64,000 nucleotides of DNA, from positions 1 through 64,000 of the forward strand of contig NZ_JAPKFL010000004.1 in the NCBI RefSeq assembly GCF_026262575.1, given 5' to 3'. Below the pieces are notes generated by a model. That model was not told the origin of the DNA, did no database searches, and saw only the letters and a list, made by a program, of their open reading frames with translations. Source of the DNA: Streptomyces marinisediminis. Lineage in GTDB: Bacteria; Actinomycetota; Actinomycetes; Streptomycetales; Streptomycetaceae. The position numbers and the translations under genes were made by a program. Shown in pieces: positions 26,898 to 35,551 of this stretch (position 1 is its first letter; each line of letters starts with the position of its first letter).

Positions 26898-29315
26898 GTG
26901 GTGACGTTCGCACAGGCACAGGAGCGCGCCGAGCGCTGGATCAACGGCGGGGTGCCCGCCTACCAGCACCGGGCGGTGCGGGTACGGGAGTTCGACCTCG
27001 GTTTCGTGGCGTGGGCCGAGGACCGGCCCGGGGGCCCGCGCTCGGACGGCGGCGCCGCGCGCCTGGTCATCGCCCGCGACAGCGGGGAGTCGACGCTGTG
27101 GCCGGGGCTGCCGGTGGGCGAGGTCATCCGCCGGTACGAGGAGGAGTACGGCACGCGCGCGGAGGCGCCCCCCGCGCCGGTACCGCAGCAGCGCGTCGAT
27201 CTGAACGCGACCTCCTTCCTGCTCACCCCGCCGGAGTGGCTCCAGGAGGCGGCGGACCGCCTGGGGATCGGGGACGACGGCGACCGCGGCGGCCCCCGGG
27301 AGGCCACCCGGGCGGAGCCCGCCCCCGCCCCGGCGGACGCGGCCCCCGCACCCGACGCCGCCGTCGGCGCCCCGGCGGACGGCCCGCCGCCCGGACCCCC
27401 GGAAGCGCCGCGGGCACCGCGGCAGGCCGCCGACGCGCCGCGGCAGCCGGCCGACCGGCCGGAGCGCCCGGCGGAGCCCGCCGCGCCGGTGGTCGGCGGC
27501 TGGGCCGACACCTCCGACTCGGGCGCGGGCGAGTCCGTCGCGCCGCCCGCGACGGTGCTCACGCCCCCCGTGGGCGACCGGGACGAGGAGCCGGAGGCCG
27601 ACGGCGCGGGCGGCACCGAGGCTCCGGCGGCGCCCGCGGAGACCCGGACGGAACTGATGCCCGAGGGCAGCCGCCTGCCGCCCACCCGGATGAACCCGGC
27701 CGTGGACGGCCCCCCGCCGGGCCCGGACGCCCCGCACGGCCCGGACCCGGCGGGCGAGGAGGGCATCGCCCACGCCGCGACCGGCGAGGCGCGGCCCACC
27801 CCGGCGCGCGGCGGCGGCCCGACCGTGCCCCCGCCCCCCGGCGAGCCGGGCGTGCCGGGCGCGGGGCGCCGGACGGGCCCGGCCGCGTCCGGCGGCGTCG
27901 CGGGCGGCTACGTGCCGACCCAGATGGTGTCCGCCGACGACGTGACCGCCCAGGGGCCCGGGCACGGCCAGGAGCCCACCCCAGGGGCGGGCCACGGCCA
28001 GGGGCCCGGGCACGGGCAGGGACCCGCGTCCGGCGGCGGGGGCGCCCCGGTGCCGCCTCCGGCTCCGCCCGGCGGCGTGCACCACGCGGCGACGATGCTC
28101 GCGGGCCCCGGCCAGGGCGGCGCCCAGCCGCCCCCGCCGCCGCCCTCCGCGCCGAACGCCCCGGGCGCCGGGGCCCCCGCGGGCCCGGGCGGGGGCGTGC
28201 ACCACGCCGCGACCGTGCTCGCCGGGCCCGGCGGCCCCGGCACGCCGCCTCCCCCGCCGCAGCCCGCCCCACCCGGTCCGCACCACGGCGCGCCGGGCGG
28301 GCCGCCGCCGGCGTACGGGTACCCGCAGCAGCCGGGGGTGCCGATGGTCGGGCCCGGGTACATGGCCGTGCTGCGCTACCGCGCGCCGGACGGCTCCGAG
28401 CAGCAGGTCATCCGCCGCTCGGCGCCGGGCATGCCGCACCCGGAGTGGCAGGTGCTCTACGAGCTGCGCGCCCTGAACGTGCCGCCGCAGCAGGTGCTCG
28501 AACTCCACACCGAGCTGGAGCCCTGCGACCTGCCCGGCGGGTACTGCGCCCGGATGATCCGCGAGACGTGGCCGCAGGTGCGGGTGAGCCACACCGCCCC
28601 CTACGGCACCGACCACGCCTCGCGGCAGCAGGGCATGCACCACCTGCTCGCGCACCAGGGCGAGCTGCACCAGGTGGCGGACGGTCCGGCCCGCCCGGCG
28701 CCGGCGCGCGCGCCGCTGCAACCGGTGCCGCAGGCCCACCCCGTCCCACCGGACGCGATCGGGCACGAGCTGCTCCAGGCGTTCGGCCCGCAGGGCGTGT
28801 TCCGCTTCGACCAGCGCGCGGTGTCCCGCCAGGGCGTGCCCGAGGCGGTGGCGCACACGCTGGTGTGGGCGGGGCTGCCCCTGGAGTTCGGCCCGTTCTT
28901 CTGGGCGCAGGCGCAGCCGGGCCGACCGGTGCCGACGCTGGCCGAACTGGCCCGGGAGCGCGGCGTGCCGGCGGGCCCGGACGCCGGTTCGTACCTGGTG
29001 ATGGGCAGCGACTTCGGCCGCCAGCTCTGCGTGCAGTACGGCACCGCGCACATCGTCGCCGTCCCCCTGGAGGCGGCTCCGGGCGGGCAGGCCGCGACGC
29101 CGCAGTTCGTCAACACCGGGCTGCCGGAGTTCGTCCGCTGCCTGGCGATGGCGGGCGGCATGTGGCGGCTGCGCTACGGGCTGACGCCGGACCAGGCCGG
29201 GCGCTGGACGGTGGACTTCCAGCAGCAGCTCGCGGCCCTGGACCCGGCGGCGCTGGCCCACCCGGAGAACTGGTGGGCGGTCCTGCTGGAACAGCTCTGG
29301 GACGGCCTGCTGTAG
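26898..29315 (+). CDS. Imm35/YrhB - nucleotide deaminase-like - SUKH-4 fusion protein
   Basis: 805 residues. Residues 1-85 resemble the Imm35/YrhB domain (AQAQERAERWINGG, ARLVIARDSGESTLWPG, EVIRRYEEEYG). About 120-480 is Pro/Gly/Ala-rich and contains two near copies of GGVHHAAT.LAGPG. About 490-595 resembles the XOO_2897-like deaminase (HTELEPCDLPGGYC with C543 and C550, then APYGTDHASRQQGM). About 615-800 is a SUKH-4 domain (HELLQAFGPQGVFRFDQRA). I prefer the GTG at 26898, eight bases after GGAGGGG; the GTG at 26889, overlapping the preceding stop, lies within that ribosome site. It is coupled to the WHH-SUKH gene. Domain calls are by motif only. Confidence 0.75.
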   Translation: MVTFAQAQERAERWINGGVPAYQHRAVRVREFDLGFVAWAEDRPGGPRSDGGAARLVIARDSGESTLWPGLPVGEVIRRYEEEYGTRAEAPPAPVPQQRVDLNATSFLLTPPEWLQEAADRLGIGDDGDRGGPREATRAEPAPAPADAAPAPDAAVGAPADGPPPGPPEAPRAPRQAADAPRQPADRPERPAEPAAPVVGGWADTSDSGAGESVAPPATVLTPPVGDRDEEPEADGAGGTEAPAAPAETRTELMPEGSRLPPTRMNPAVDGPPPGPDAPHGPDPAGEEGIAHAATGEARPTPARGGGPTVPPPPGEPGVPGAGRRTGPAASGGVAGGYVPTQMVSADDVTAQGPGHGQEPTPGAGHGQGPGHGQGPASGGGGAPVPPPAPPGGVHHAATMLAGPGQGGAQPPPPPPSAPNAPGAGAPAGPGGGVHHAATVLAGPGGPGTPPPPPQPAPPGPHHGAPGGPPPAYGYPQQPGVPMVGPGYMAVLRYRAPDGSEQQVIRRSAPGMPHPEWQVLYELRALNVPPQQVLELHTELEPCDLPGGYCARMIRETWPQVRVSHTAPYGTDHASRQQGMHHLLAHQGELHQVADGPARPAPARAPLQPVPQAHPVPPDAIGHELLQAFGPQGVFRFDQRAVSRQGVPEAVAHTLVWAGLPLEFGPFFWAQAQPGRPVPTLAELARERGVPAGPDAGSYLVMGSDFGRQLCVQYGTAHIVAVPLEAAPGGQAATPQFVNTGLPEFVRCLAMAGGMWRLRYGLTPDQAGRWTVDFQQQLAALDPAALAHPENWWAVLLEQLWDGLL

Positions 29316-29414
29316 CGCGCCGTGGGCGACCGGCGGACGATCGTGTCGCGCCGGTCGCGCACTCCTCCCCTCGCATGGCGCATCCTTGGGGCTGAAATGA
29401 CCCAGGGCGTGAGC

Positions 29415-29447
29415 AAAGCGCCCGGTACGCCACCGGGTGGTCGCTTT
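29415..29447 (+). terminator. Two-tier hairpin after the SUKH-4 gene
   Basis: AAAGCG CCCGGT (29415-29426) pairs with ACCGGG (29432-29437) and CGCTTT (29442-29447), the inner loop being ACGCC. It could end the toxin/immunity transcript or structure the leader of the next gene, which starts 37 bases later. Confidence 0.5.
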
Positions 29448-29483
29448 GGGCGCACCAGCGCTGACGTGGGAGAGAGTGCGCGG

Positions 29484-30377
29484 ATGTCTTCGACTCAGTC
29501 ACCGCACGGCTTCGAGGTCGTACGGGGCCGCGGCTACCGGCCGGAACAGGTGGACCGGCGGGTGACCGCGCTGTGCCAGGAGGCCGCGGCGGCGGACGAA
29601 CGGCTGGGCCGGCTCGACGTGCTGGCCCGGGAGCTGGGCGAGGAGGCCGAGCGGCTGCACGGGGTGGTGGCCGCCCTGCCCCCGCCGACGTACGAGTCCC
29701 TGGGCGAGCGGGCCGTGGCCCTGCTGGCCGAGGTCGAGGCGGAGGCGGACGACGTGCGCCGCCGCGGGGAGGACGAGGCGGCCGCGCTGCGGTCGGAGGC
29801 GGAGGCCGAGGCGGGCGGGCTGCGCGCGACGGCCCGCTCCCGCGCGGACGCGGTGCGGGAAGCGGGCCGGAAGGCGGCCGAGGCCGTCTCGGCCCGGGCC
29901 GCGGCCGCGGCCGAGGAGGCCCGCGGAGCCGCCCGCGAGGAGGCCGAGCGGGTGCGCGGCGAGGCGGCGGCGCGGCTGGCCGACGCCACCGAGCGGTGCG
30001 CGGCCCTGCTGGACGACCAGGAGCGCGACCAGGCGGCGTCCCGGGAGGCCGCCGAGGAGGAGCTCGCCGCCCGGGAGGCGGAGGCCGCGGCGCACACCGC
30101 GGAGCTGACGGAGCGCGGGCGGACGGTGCTGGACGAGGCCCGCCGCGGCTACGCCGAGGCCGAGCGGGCGGCGGACGCCGCGGAGGAGGCCGCCGGGGCC
30201 GAGGCGGCGGCTCTGCTCGCCGAGGCCCGCGCCCGCGCGGAGGCCGTCGACCGCGAGACGGGCCGCGTCCTGCGCGAGCACAACCGCCGCGCCGACGAGC
30301 TGCGCGACCACCTCGCCCGCGTCCGCTCGACCCTCTCCACGCTGACCGGCCGCGTCGACAGCCGCTCCGGGGCCTGA
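29484..30377 (+). CDS. DivIVA-like alanine-rich coiled-coil protein
   Basis: 297 residues. The N-terminus GFEVVRGRGYRPEQVDRRVTALCQ resembles the membrane-binding start of DivIVA/Wag31 and related streptomycete proteins often labelled cellulose-binding. Residues about 30-285 are an almost unbroken coiled coil of Glu, Ala and Arg heptads. Such proteins act as cytoskeletal scaffolds in tip growth. ATG at 29484 has GGGAGAGAG. Not DivIVA itself, which is in the division cluster. Confidence 0.8.
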   Translation: MSSTQSPHGFEVVRGRGYRPEQVDRRVTALCQEAAAADERLGRLDVLARELGEEAERLHGVVAALPPPTYESLGERAVALLAEVEAEADDVRRRGEDEAAALRSEAEAEAGGLRATARSRADAVREAGRKAAEAVSARAAAAAEEARGAAREEAERVRGEAAARLADATERCAALLDDQERDQAASREAAEEELAAREAEAAAHTAELTERGRTVLDEARRGYAEAERAADAAEEAAGAEAAALLAEARARAEAVDRETGRVLREHNRRADELRDHLARVRSTLSTLTGRVDSRSGA

Positions 30378-30616
30378 GCCCGGCCGCCGCCCCGGAGGGG
30401 CCGGGCGCCGGACGTCAAGCCGCCCCGGACGCCGGTCACGCCGCGCGGGGCCGCCCGGGACAGGGCCGGGCCGCGTGGGGCCGCGTGGGACAGGACGGGC
30501 GGGCCGGGGGTGCGCCGCGCGGGCCGGGTGGGCGCCGTCGCGACGCCCTTTTCGGCCGCTCGCAGGGCGCGCGGGTATTCTTCCGGTGACATTCACCCGA
30601 AGCCGAAGGGCACACC

Positions 30617-32158
30617 GTGAGCGCCAACCGCCCGGCAGCCGTCGTCGTTCTCGCAGCGGGTGAGGGCACCCGCATGAAGTCGGCGACACCGAAGGTCCTG
30701 CACGAGATCTGCGGGCGGTCGCTCGTGGGTCACGTCGTCGCCGCCGCGAGGGAACTCGATCCCGAGCACCTGGTCGTCGTCGTCGGCCATGCCCGTGAGC
30801 GGGTCGGCGCCCACCTCGCGGAGCTGGACGGCGGCGTGCGCACGGCGGTGCAGCACGAGCAGAACGGCACCGGGCACGCGGTGCGCATGGGCCTGGAGTC
30901 GCTGGCGGCCGAGGGCGTCACCCTCTCCGGCACGGTGCTGGTGACCTGCGGCGACACCCCGCTGCTGACCGCCGACACGCTCACCGGGCTGGCCGGTGCG
31001 CACGCGGCGCAGGGCAACGCGGTCACGGTGCTGTCCGCGCGGGTGCCCGACGCGAGCGGCTACGGCCGGATCGTGCGCGGCGCCGACGGCGCGGTGACGG
31101 CCATCGTCGAGCACAAGGACGCCACCGACGAGCAGCGCGCCCTCGACGAGATCAACTCCGGCGTGTTCGCGTTCGACGCGGTGCTGCTGGCCGACGCGCT
31201 GGGCCGGGTGCGCACGGACAACAGCCAGGGCGAGGAGTACCTGACCGACGTGCTCGGCATCCTGCGCGCGGACGGGCACCGGGTGGGCGCCTGGGCGGCC
31301 GGGGACCACCACGAGATCGTCGGCATCAACAACCGCGTCCAGCTCGCGCAGGCGCGCCGGCTGCTCAACGACCGGCTGCTGCGGCACGCGATGCTGGCGG
31401 GCGTCACCGTGGTGGACCCGGCGACGACGTGGGTGGACGCGGGGGTGACCTTCGAGCCGGACGCGCTCGTGCACCCCGGCACGCAGCTCCTGGGGGCCAC
31501 GCACCTGGCCGCGGGCTGCGAGGTGGGCCCGAACACGCGGCTGACGGACACCGCCGTCGGCCCCGGGGCGTGCGTGAGCAACACCGTCGCCGTGGGCGCC
31601 CGCATCGGCGCGCACGCCTCGGTGGGCCCGTACGCGTACCTGCGTCCGGGCACGGAGCTGGGCCCGCGGGCCAAGGCGGGCACGTACGTGGAGATGAAGA
31701 ACGCGCGGGTGGGCGAGGGCTCGAAGGTGCCGCACCTGAGCTACGTGGGCGACGCCACGATCGGCGAGCACACCAACATCGGCGCGGCCAGCGTCTTCGT
31801 CAACTACGACGGCCAGGCCAAGCACCACACCACGATCGGCTCCCACTGCAAGACGGGCTCGGACAACATGTTCGTGGCGCCCGTCACGGTCGGGGACGGC
31901 GCCTACACGGCGGCCGGTTCGGTCATCACCAAGGACGTGCCGGCCGGTTCGCTGGCCGTCGCCCGCGGCCAGCAGCGCAACATCGAGGGCTGGGTGGCGC
32001 GCAAGCGGCCCGGGAGCGCCGCCGCCCAGGCAGCCCAGGCGGCCGACCGGCCGGGAGAGCCCGGCCAGCCCGGGGAGCCCGCGCGGCCGGAGGAGCCCGC
32101 GCAGCCCGGGGGCGCGGCGCGCGGACCCGCGGACGCGTCGGGCGGCGGCCGCGCGTGA
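30617..32158 (+). CDS. glmU: Bifunctional UDP-N-acetylglucosamine pyrophosphorylase / glucosamine-1-phosphate N-acetyltransferase GlmU
   Basis: 513 residues. It makes UDP-GlcNAc, precursor of peptidoglycan and surface glycans. The N-terminal nucleotidyltransferase has LAAGEGTRMKSATPKVLH and QNGTGHAV; the C-terminal left-handed beta-helix carries hexapeptide repeats and the acetyltransferase residues in ...GAASVFVNYDGQAKHHT. The last about 50 residues are a Pro/Glu/Ala tail not needed for the fold, as in other actinobacteria. GTG start with GAAGGG upstream. A TATTCT box at 30576-30581 is a likely -10. Confidence 0.97.
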   Translation: MSANRPAAVVVLAAGEGTRMKSATPKVLHEICGRSLVGHVVAAARELDPEHLVVVVGHARERVGAHLAELDGGVRTAVQHEQNGTGHAVRMGLESLAAEGVTLSGTVLVTCGDTPLLTADTLTGLAGAHAAQGNAVTVLSARVPDASGYGRIVRGADGAVTAIVEHKDATDEQRALDEINSGVFAFDAVLLADALGRVRTDNSQGEEYLTDVLGILRADGHRVGAWAAGDHHEIVGINNRVQLAQARRLLNDRLLRHAMLAGVTVVDPATTWVDAGVTFEPDALVHPGTQLLGATHLAAGCEVGPNTRLTDTAVGPGACVSNTVAVGARIGAHASVGPYAYLRPGTELGPRAKAGTYVEMKNARVGEGSKVPHLSYVGDATIGEHTNIGAASVFVNYDGQAKHHTTIGSHCKTGSDNMFVAPVTVGDGAYTAAGSVITKDVPAGSLAVARGQQRNIEGWVARKRPGSAAAQAAQAADRPGEPGQPGEPARPEEPAQPGGAARGPADASGGGRA

Positions 32159-32282
32159 CCCGGCACCCCGCGCGCGGCACCAGCCCGTCGAAAGCACCGA
32201 AAACGGCCGAAAGCGAGCCGCCCCGCGGGGCGCGTACCGTGATAGGCGCACCACTGGCAGAGCCCACCAAGGAGACACCGCA

Positions 32283-33260
32283 GTGACCGGGATCAAGACG
32301 ACCAGCGAGAAGAAGCTGATGCTCTTCTCCGGCCGCGCCCACCCCAAGCTGGCCGAGGAGGTGGCCAGCGAGCTGGGGGTGGAGCTGGTCCCGACGAAGG
32401 CCATCGACTTCGCGAACGGGGAGATCTACGTCCGCTTCCAGGAGTCGGTGCGCGGCGCCGACTGCTTCCTGATCCAGAGCCACACCGCGCCGATCAACAA
32501 GTGGATCATGGAGCAGCTCATCATGATCGACGCCCTGAAGCGGGCGTCGGCGCGCAGCATCTCCGTCGTCATCCCCTTCTACGGCTACGCGCGGCAGGAC
32601 AAGAAGCACCGCGGCCGCGAGCCCATCTCCGCCCGCCTGATGGCCGACCTGCTCAAGACCGCGGGCGCCGACCGGGTGCTCAGCGTGGACCTGCACGCCG
32701 ACCAGGTGCAGGGCTACTTCGACGGCCCCGTGGACCACCTGTTCGCGCTGCCCGTGCTCACCCAGTACATCGGCGAGCGCGTCGACCGCGAGAAGCTGAC
32801 CGTCGTCTCCCCGGACGCCGGCCGGGTGCGTGTGGCCGACCGCTGGGCCGACCGGCTCGGCGCCCCGCTGGCCATCGTCCACAAGCGCCGCGACCCGGAC
32901 GTGGCGAACCAGGTCACCGTGCACGAGGTGGTCGGTGACGTGAAGGGCCGGGTGTGCGTCCTGGTCGACGACATGGTCGACACCGGCGGGACGATCTGCG
33001 CGGCGGCGGACGCGCTGTACGCCAACGGCGCCGAGGACGTCATGGTGACGGCCACCCACGGCATCCTGTCCCACCCGGCCCCCGACCGGCTGAAGAACTC
33101 CCGGGTCAGCGAGTTCGTCTTCACCAACACCCTGCCGACCCCCGAGGCGCTGGACATGGACAAGATCACCGTCCTGTCCATGGCGCCGACGATCGCCCGC
33201 GCCGTGCGCGAGGTGTTCGAGGACGGCTCGGTCACCAGCCTCTTCGAAGAGCAGAGCTGA
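32283..33260 (+). CDS. prs: Ribose-phosphate pyrophosphokinase
   Basis: 325 residues. It makes PRPP from ribose 5-phosphate and ATP. Visible motifs: flexible loop YARQDKKHRGREPISARL, DLHADQVQGYFDGPVDHL, and the PRPP-binding loop VLVDDMVDTGGT. GTG start with AAGGAG nine bases upstream. It follows glmU by 124 bp, the usual actinobacterial order. Confidence 0.97.
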   Translation: MTGIKTTSEKKLMLFSGRAHPKLAEEVASELGVELVPTKAIDFANGEIYVRFQESVRGADCFLIQSHTAPINKWIMEQLIMIDALKRASARSISVVIPFYGYARQDKKHRGREPISARLMADLLKTAGADRVLSVDLHADQVQGYFDGPVDHLFALPVLTQYIGERVDREKLTVVSPDAGRVRVADRWADRLGAPLAIVHKRRDPDVANQVTVHEVVGDVKGRVCVLVDDMVDTGGTICAAADALYANGAEDVMVTATHGILSHPAPDRLKNSRVSEFVFTNTLPTPEALDMDKITVLSMAPTIARAVREVFEDGSVTSLFEEQS

Positions 33261-33262
33261 GG

Positions 33263-33366
33263 CGCGCTGATCGATTTACGGTGCGGCCTCCGCGCCGGGT
33301 AGCATCTGCGACGTTGCTCGGCGAGGGAGGCCGCACCGCGGGTGCGGCGGTCCGTAATCGACGCGC
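33263..33366 (+). promoter_or_regulatory. Alternative RNA fold between prs and rplY, with embedded promoter
   Basis: GGTGCGGCCTCC (33280-33291) is the perfect complement of GGAGGCCGCACC (33326-33337). The second arm can instead pair with GGTGCGG (33341-33347), giving CCGCACC-GCG-GGTGCGG, a 7-bp hairpin. An outer stem joins GCGC..TCGATTTACGG (33263-33281) to CCGTAATCGACGCGC (33352-33366) with a bulge. TAGCAT (33300-33305) inside the loop looks like the rplY -10. Transcripts from prs could form the long stem; those starting at the inner promoter could form only the short one. Confidence 0.55.
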
Positions 33367-33433
33367 TCTTCGTAGCAGGCCTGTCGTGGGCCGGGTGACC
33401 GCACGCCGCACACCCACACGAGGAGCGAGAACC

Positions 33434-34018
33434 ATGGCTGACGTCAAGATCTCCGGCACGATCCGTACCGAGTTCGGCAAGGGCGCGTCCCGTCGGCTGC
33501 GCCGCCAGGAGCGGGTCCCGGGCGTGGTCTACGGCCACGGCGCCGAGCCGCTGCACGTCGAGCTGCCCGGCTACGACCTGATGATGGCCCTGAAGACCTC
33601 CAACGTCCTGATCCACCTGGACATCGAGGGCAAGAAGGAGCTCGTCATCCCCAAGGCCGTGCAGCGCGAGGCGATCCGCGGCTTCCTGGTCCACATCGAC
33701 CTGCTCACCGTCAAGCGCGGCGAGAAGGTCCACGTCGAGGTCCCGCTGGTCACCGAGGGCGACCTGGGCCCGGGCCAGTTCATCCTGGAGCACTCGCTCG
33801 ACACCCTGCCGGTCGAGGCCGAGGCCACCCACATCCCCGAGTCCTTCACCATCTCCATCGAGGGCCTGACCGGTGGGGACAGCGTGCTGGCCAAGGACGT
33901 GAAGCTGCCCGCCGGCGTCACGCTGGACGTGGACGAGGACACCACCGTCCTCCAGGTGCTGGCCGCCCAGGCCGAGGAGCGCGACGAGGACGCGGAGGCC
34001 GGCGAGTCCGCGGAGTGA
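33434..34018 (+). CDS. rplY: Ribosomal protein bL25, CTC form
   Basis: 194 residues. The 5S-rRNA-binding L25 domain (about 1-95) is followed by the CTC C-terminal beta domain (about 96-185) and a short acidic tail. The Glu/Asp-rich end (EERDEDAEAGESAE) is typical in actinobacteria. ATG with GAGGAGCGAG upstream. Confidence 0.96.
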   Translation: MADVKISGTIRTEFGKGASRRLRRQERVPGVVYGHGAEPLHVELPGYDLMMALKTSNVLIHLDIEGKKELVIPKAVQREAIRGFLVHIDLLTVKRGEKVHVEVPLVTEGDLGPGQFILEHSLDTLPVEAEATHIPESFTISIEGLTGGDSVLAKDVKLPAGVTLDVDEDTTVLQVLAAQAEERDEDAEAGESAE

Positions 34019-34023
34019 TCCGT

Positions 34024-34070
34024 GCGGGCCGGCCCGCGCGGGTGCGTCCCACCCGCGCGGGCCGGCCCGC
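34024..34070. terminator. Very long perfect hairpin between rplY and pth
   Basis: A 21-bp perfect stem (34024-34044 with 34050-34070) and a 5-base CGTCC loop, starting 5 bases after the rplY stop. It lacks a U-tract. pth follows and needs its own promoter or read-through. Confidence 0.85.
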
Positions 34071-34144
34071 TATCCATGTCCCGGGCCGACCGCCGGGGCG
34101 GTCCCCCGGGCCCGTGCGGCCCCGTGCAGAGCGGGAGAACAGGT

Positions 34145-34738
34145 ATGAGCGAGTCGTCCACCGGGCCCTGGCTGGTCGCCGGCCTGGGCAATCCGGGTCC
34201 GGGCTACGCGGGCAACCGGCACAACGTGGGGTTCATGGTCGCCGACCTGCTCGCCGAGCGGATGGGCGGCCGCTTCAAAGCCCACCGGGCGCGGGCCCAG
34301 GTGCTGGAGGGCCGCGTCGGAGCGCCGGGCCCGGCGAACCAGCGCGTCGTGCTGGCCAAGCCGATGACGTACATGAACCTCTCCGGCGGCCCCGTCACCG
34401 CCCTGCGGGACTTCTACAAGACCGACGTCGAGCGGATCGTCGTCGTACACGACGAACTCGACCTCGACTACGGGGCGCTGCGCCTCAAGCGCGGCGGCGG
34501 GGACAACGGGCACAACGGCCTGAAGTCCCTGACGAAGTCGCTGGGCCCCGGCTACCACCGCGTGCGCTTCGGGGTGGGCCGCCCGCCCGGCCGCATGCCG
34601 GTCGCGGACTACGTGCTCAGGGACTTCGGCCCGGCCGAGCGCAAGGAGCTGGACTACCTCGTCGACCGCGCCGCGGACGCCGTGGAGGCCCTGCTCCTGG
34701 ACGGCCTGGAGCGCGCCCAGAACACCTACAACTCCTGA
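34145..34738 (+). CDS. pth: Peptidyl-tRNA hydrolase
   Basis: 197 residues, the normal size. It frees peptides from stalled tRNA. Motifs: [18 protein letters not shown] with catalytic His, [13 protein letters not shown], and [16 protein letters not shown] at 34145; a short Ser/Thr/Gly start precedes the first strand. Confidence 0.97.
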   Translation: MSESSTGPWLVAGLGNPGPGYAGNRHNVGFMVADLLAERMGGRFKAHRARAQVLEGRVGAPGPANQRVVLAKPMTYMNLSGGPVTALRDFYKTDVERIVVVHDELDLDYGALRLKRGGGDNGHNGLKSLTKSLGPGYHRVRFGVGRPPGRMPVADYVLRDFGPAERKELDYLVDRAADAVEALLLDGLERAQNTYNS

Positions 34739-34750
34739 GCCCGGCCCGCC

Positions 34751-34777
34751 CCGGGCGGGACACGTCGCCCGCCCCGG
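34751..34777 (+). terminator. Terminator of pth
   Basis: CCGGGCGGG (34751-34759) pairs with CCCGCCCCGG (34768-34777), one bulge, 12 bases after the stop. Confidence 0.65.
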
Positions 34778-34872
34778 TCCCGCGGCGTTCGACGCTCACG
34801 GGCCCGGGGCGGGCGGGGGCGGGGCGTGGACCCGGGCGCCGCCCGGGCTCCGGCCGATCGGCCAACGGCCGG

Positions 34873-35544
34873 CTACGCCCTGCGGTGGCCGATCAGGCGG
34901 GGCTTGGGCTCCAGGCCGTCCAGGCCGTGCCAGGCGAGGTTGACCAGGTGCGCGGCGACGTCGGCCTTCTTGGGCTTCTTGGCGTTGAGCCACCACTGCC
35001 CGGTCAGCGCCACCATGCCCACCAGTGCCTGCGCGTACAGCGGCGCCAGCTTCGCGTCGAACCCGCGGGCCTTGAACTCCAGCCCGAGGATGTCCTCGAC
35101 CTGCGTGGCGATGTCGCTGATCAGTGAGGCGAAGGTGCCCGTGGTGGAGGCCACCGGAGAGTCCCGCACGAGGATGCGGAACCCGTCCGTGTAGGCGTCG
35201 ATGTAGTCGAGCAGGGCGAAGGCGGCCTGCTCCAGCAGCTCGCGCGGGTGGCCCGCGGTGAGCGCGCTGGTCACCATGGACAGCAGGCGCCGCATCTCCC
35301 GGTCGACGACGACGGCGTACAGCCCCTCCTTGCCGCCGAAGTGCTCGTAGACGACGGGCTTGGAGACCCCGGCCTTGGCGGCGATCTCCTCCACCGAGGT
35401 GCCCTCGAAGCCGCGCTCGGCGAACACGGTGCGGCCGATGTCGAGGAGCTGCTCCCGTCGTTCCTTGCCCGTCATGCGGCGGCGGGCGCGCCGGGAGGTA
35501 GCCGGGGGCGGGTCCTGGGAGGTGCTGCGGTCGTCGGTCGCCAC
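34873..35544 (-). CDS. TetR-family transcriptional regulator of the adjacent desaturase
   Basis: 223 residues. The N-terminal HTH is typical (LDIGRTVFAERGFEGTSVEEIAAKAGVSKPVVYEHFGGKEGLYAVVV). The C-terminal helical domain is of the lipid-sensing kind. GTG start. It lies 7 bp after the desaturase gene, so both are one transcript, and a 33-bp palindrome sits ahead of that transcript. It likely represses the desaturase in response to acyl-CoA, as do FasR/DesT-like regulators; that ligand is inferred. Confidence 0.9.
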   Translation of the reverse strand: MATDDRSTSQDPPPATSRRARRRMTGKERREQLLDIGRTVFAERGFEGTSVEEIAAKAGVSKPVVYEHFGGKEGLYAVVVDREMRRLLSMVTSALTAGHPRELLEQAAFALLDYIDAYTDGFRILVRDSPVASTTGTFASLISDIATQVEDILGLEFKARGFDAKLAPLYAQALVGMVALTGQWWLNAKKPKKADVAAHLVNLAWHGLDGLEPKPRLIGHRRA

Positions 35545-35551
35545 GGCACCA

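Noticed and set aside
34024..34070. The 21-bp hairpin after rplY as an IS end or attachment site
   Set aside because: No transposase, direct repeat or tRNA link; its place after a stop codon fits a terminator.
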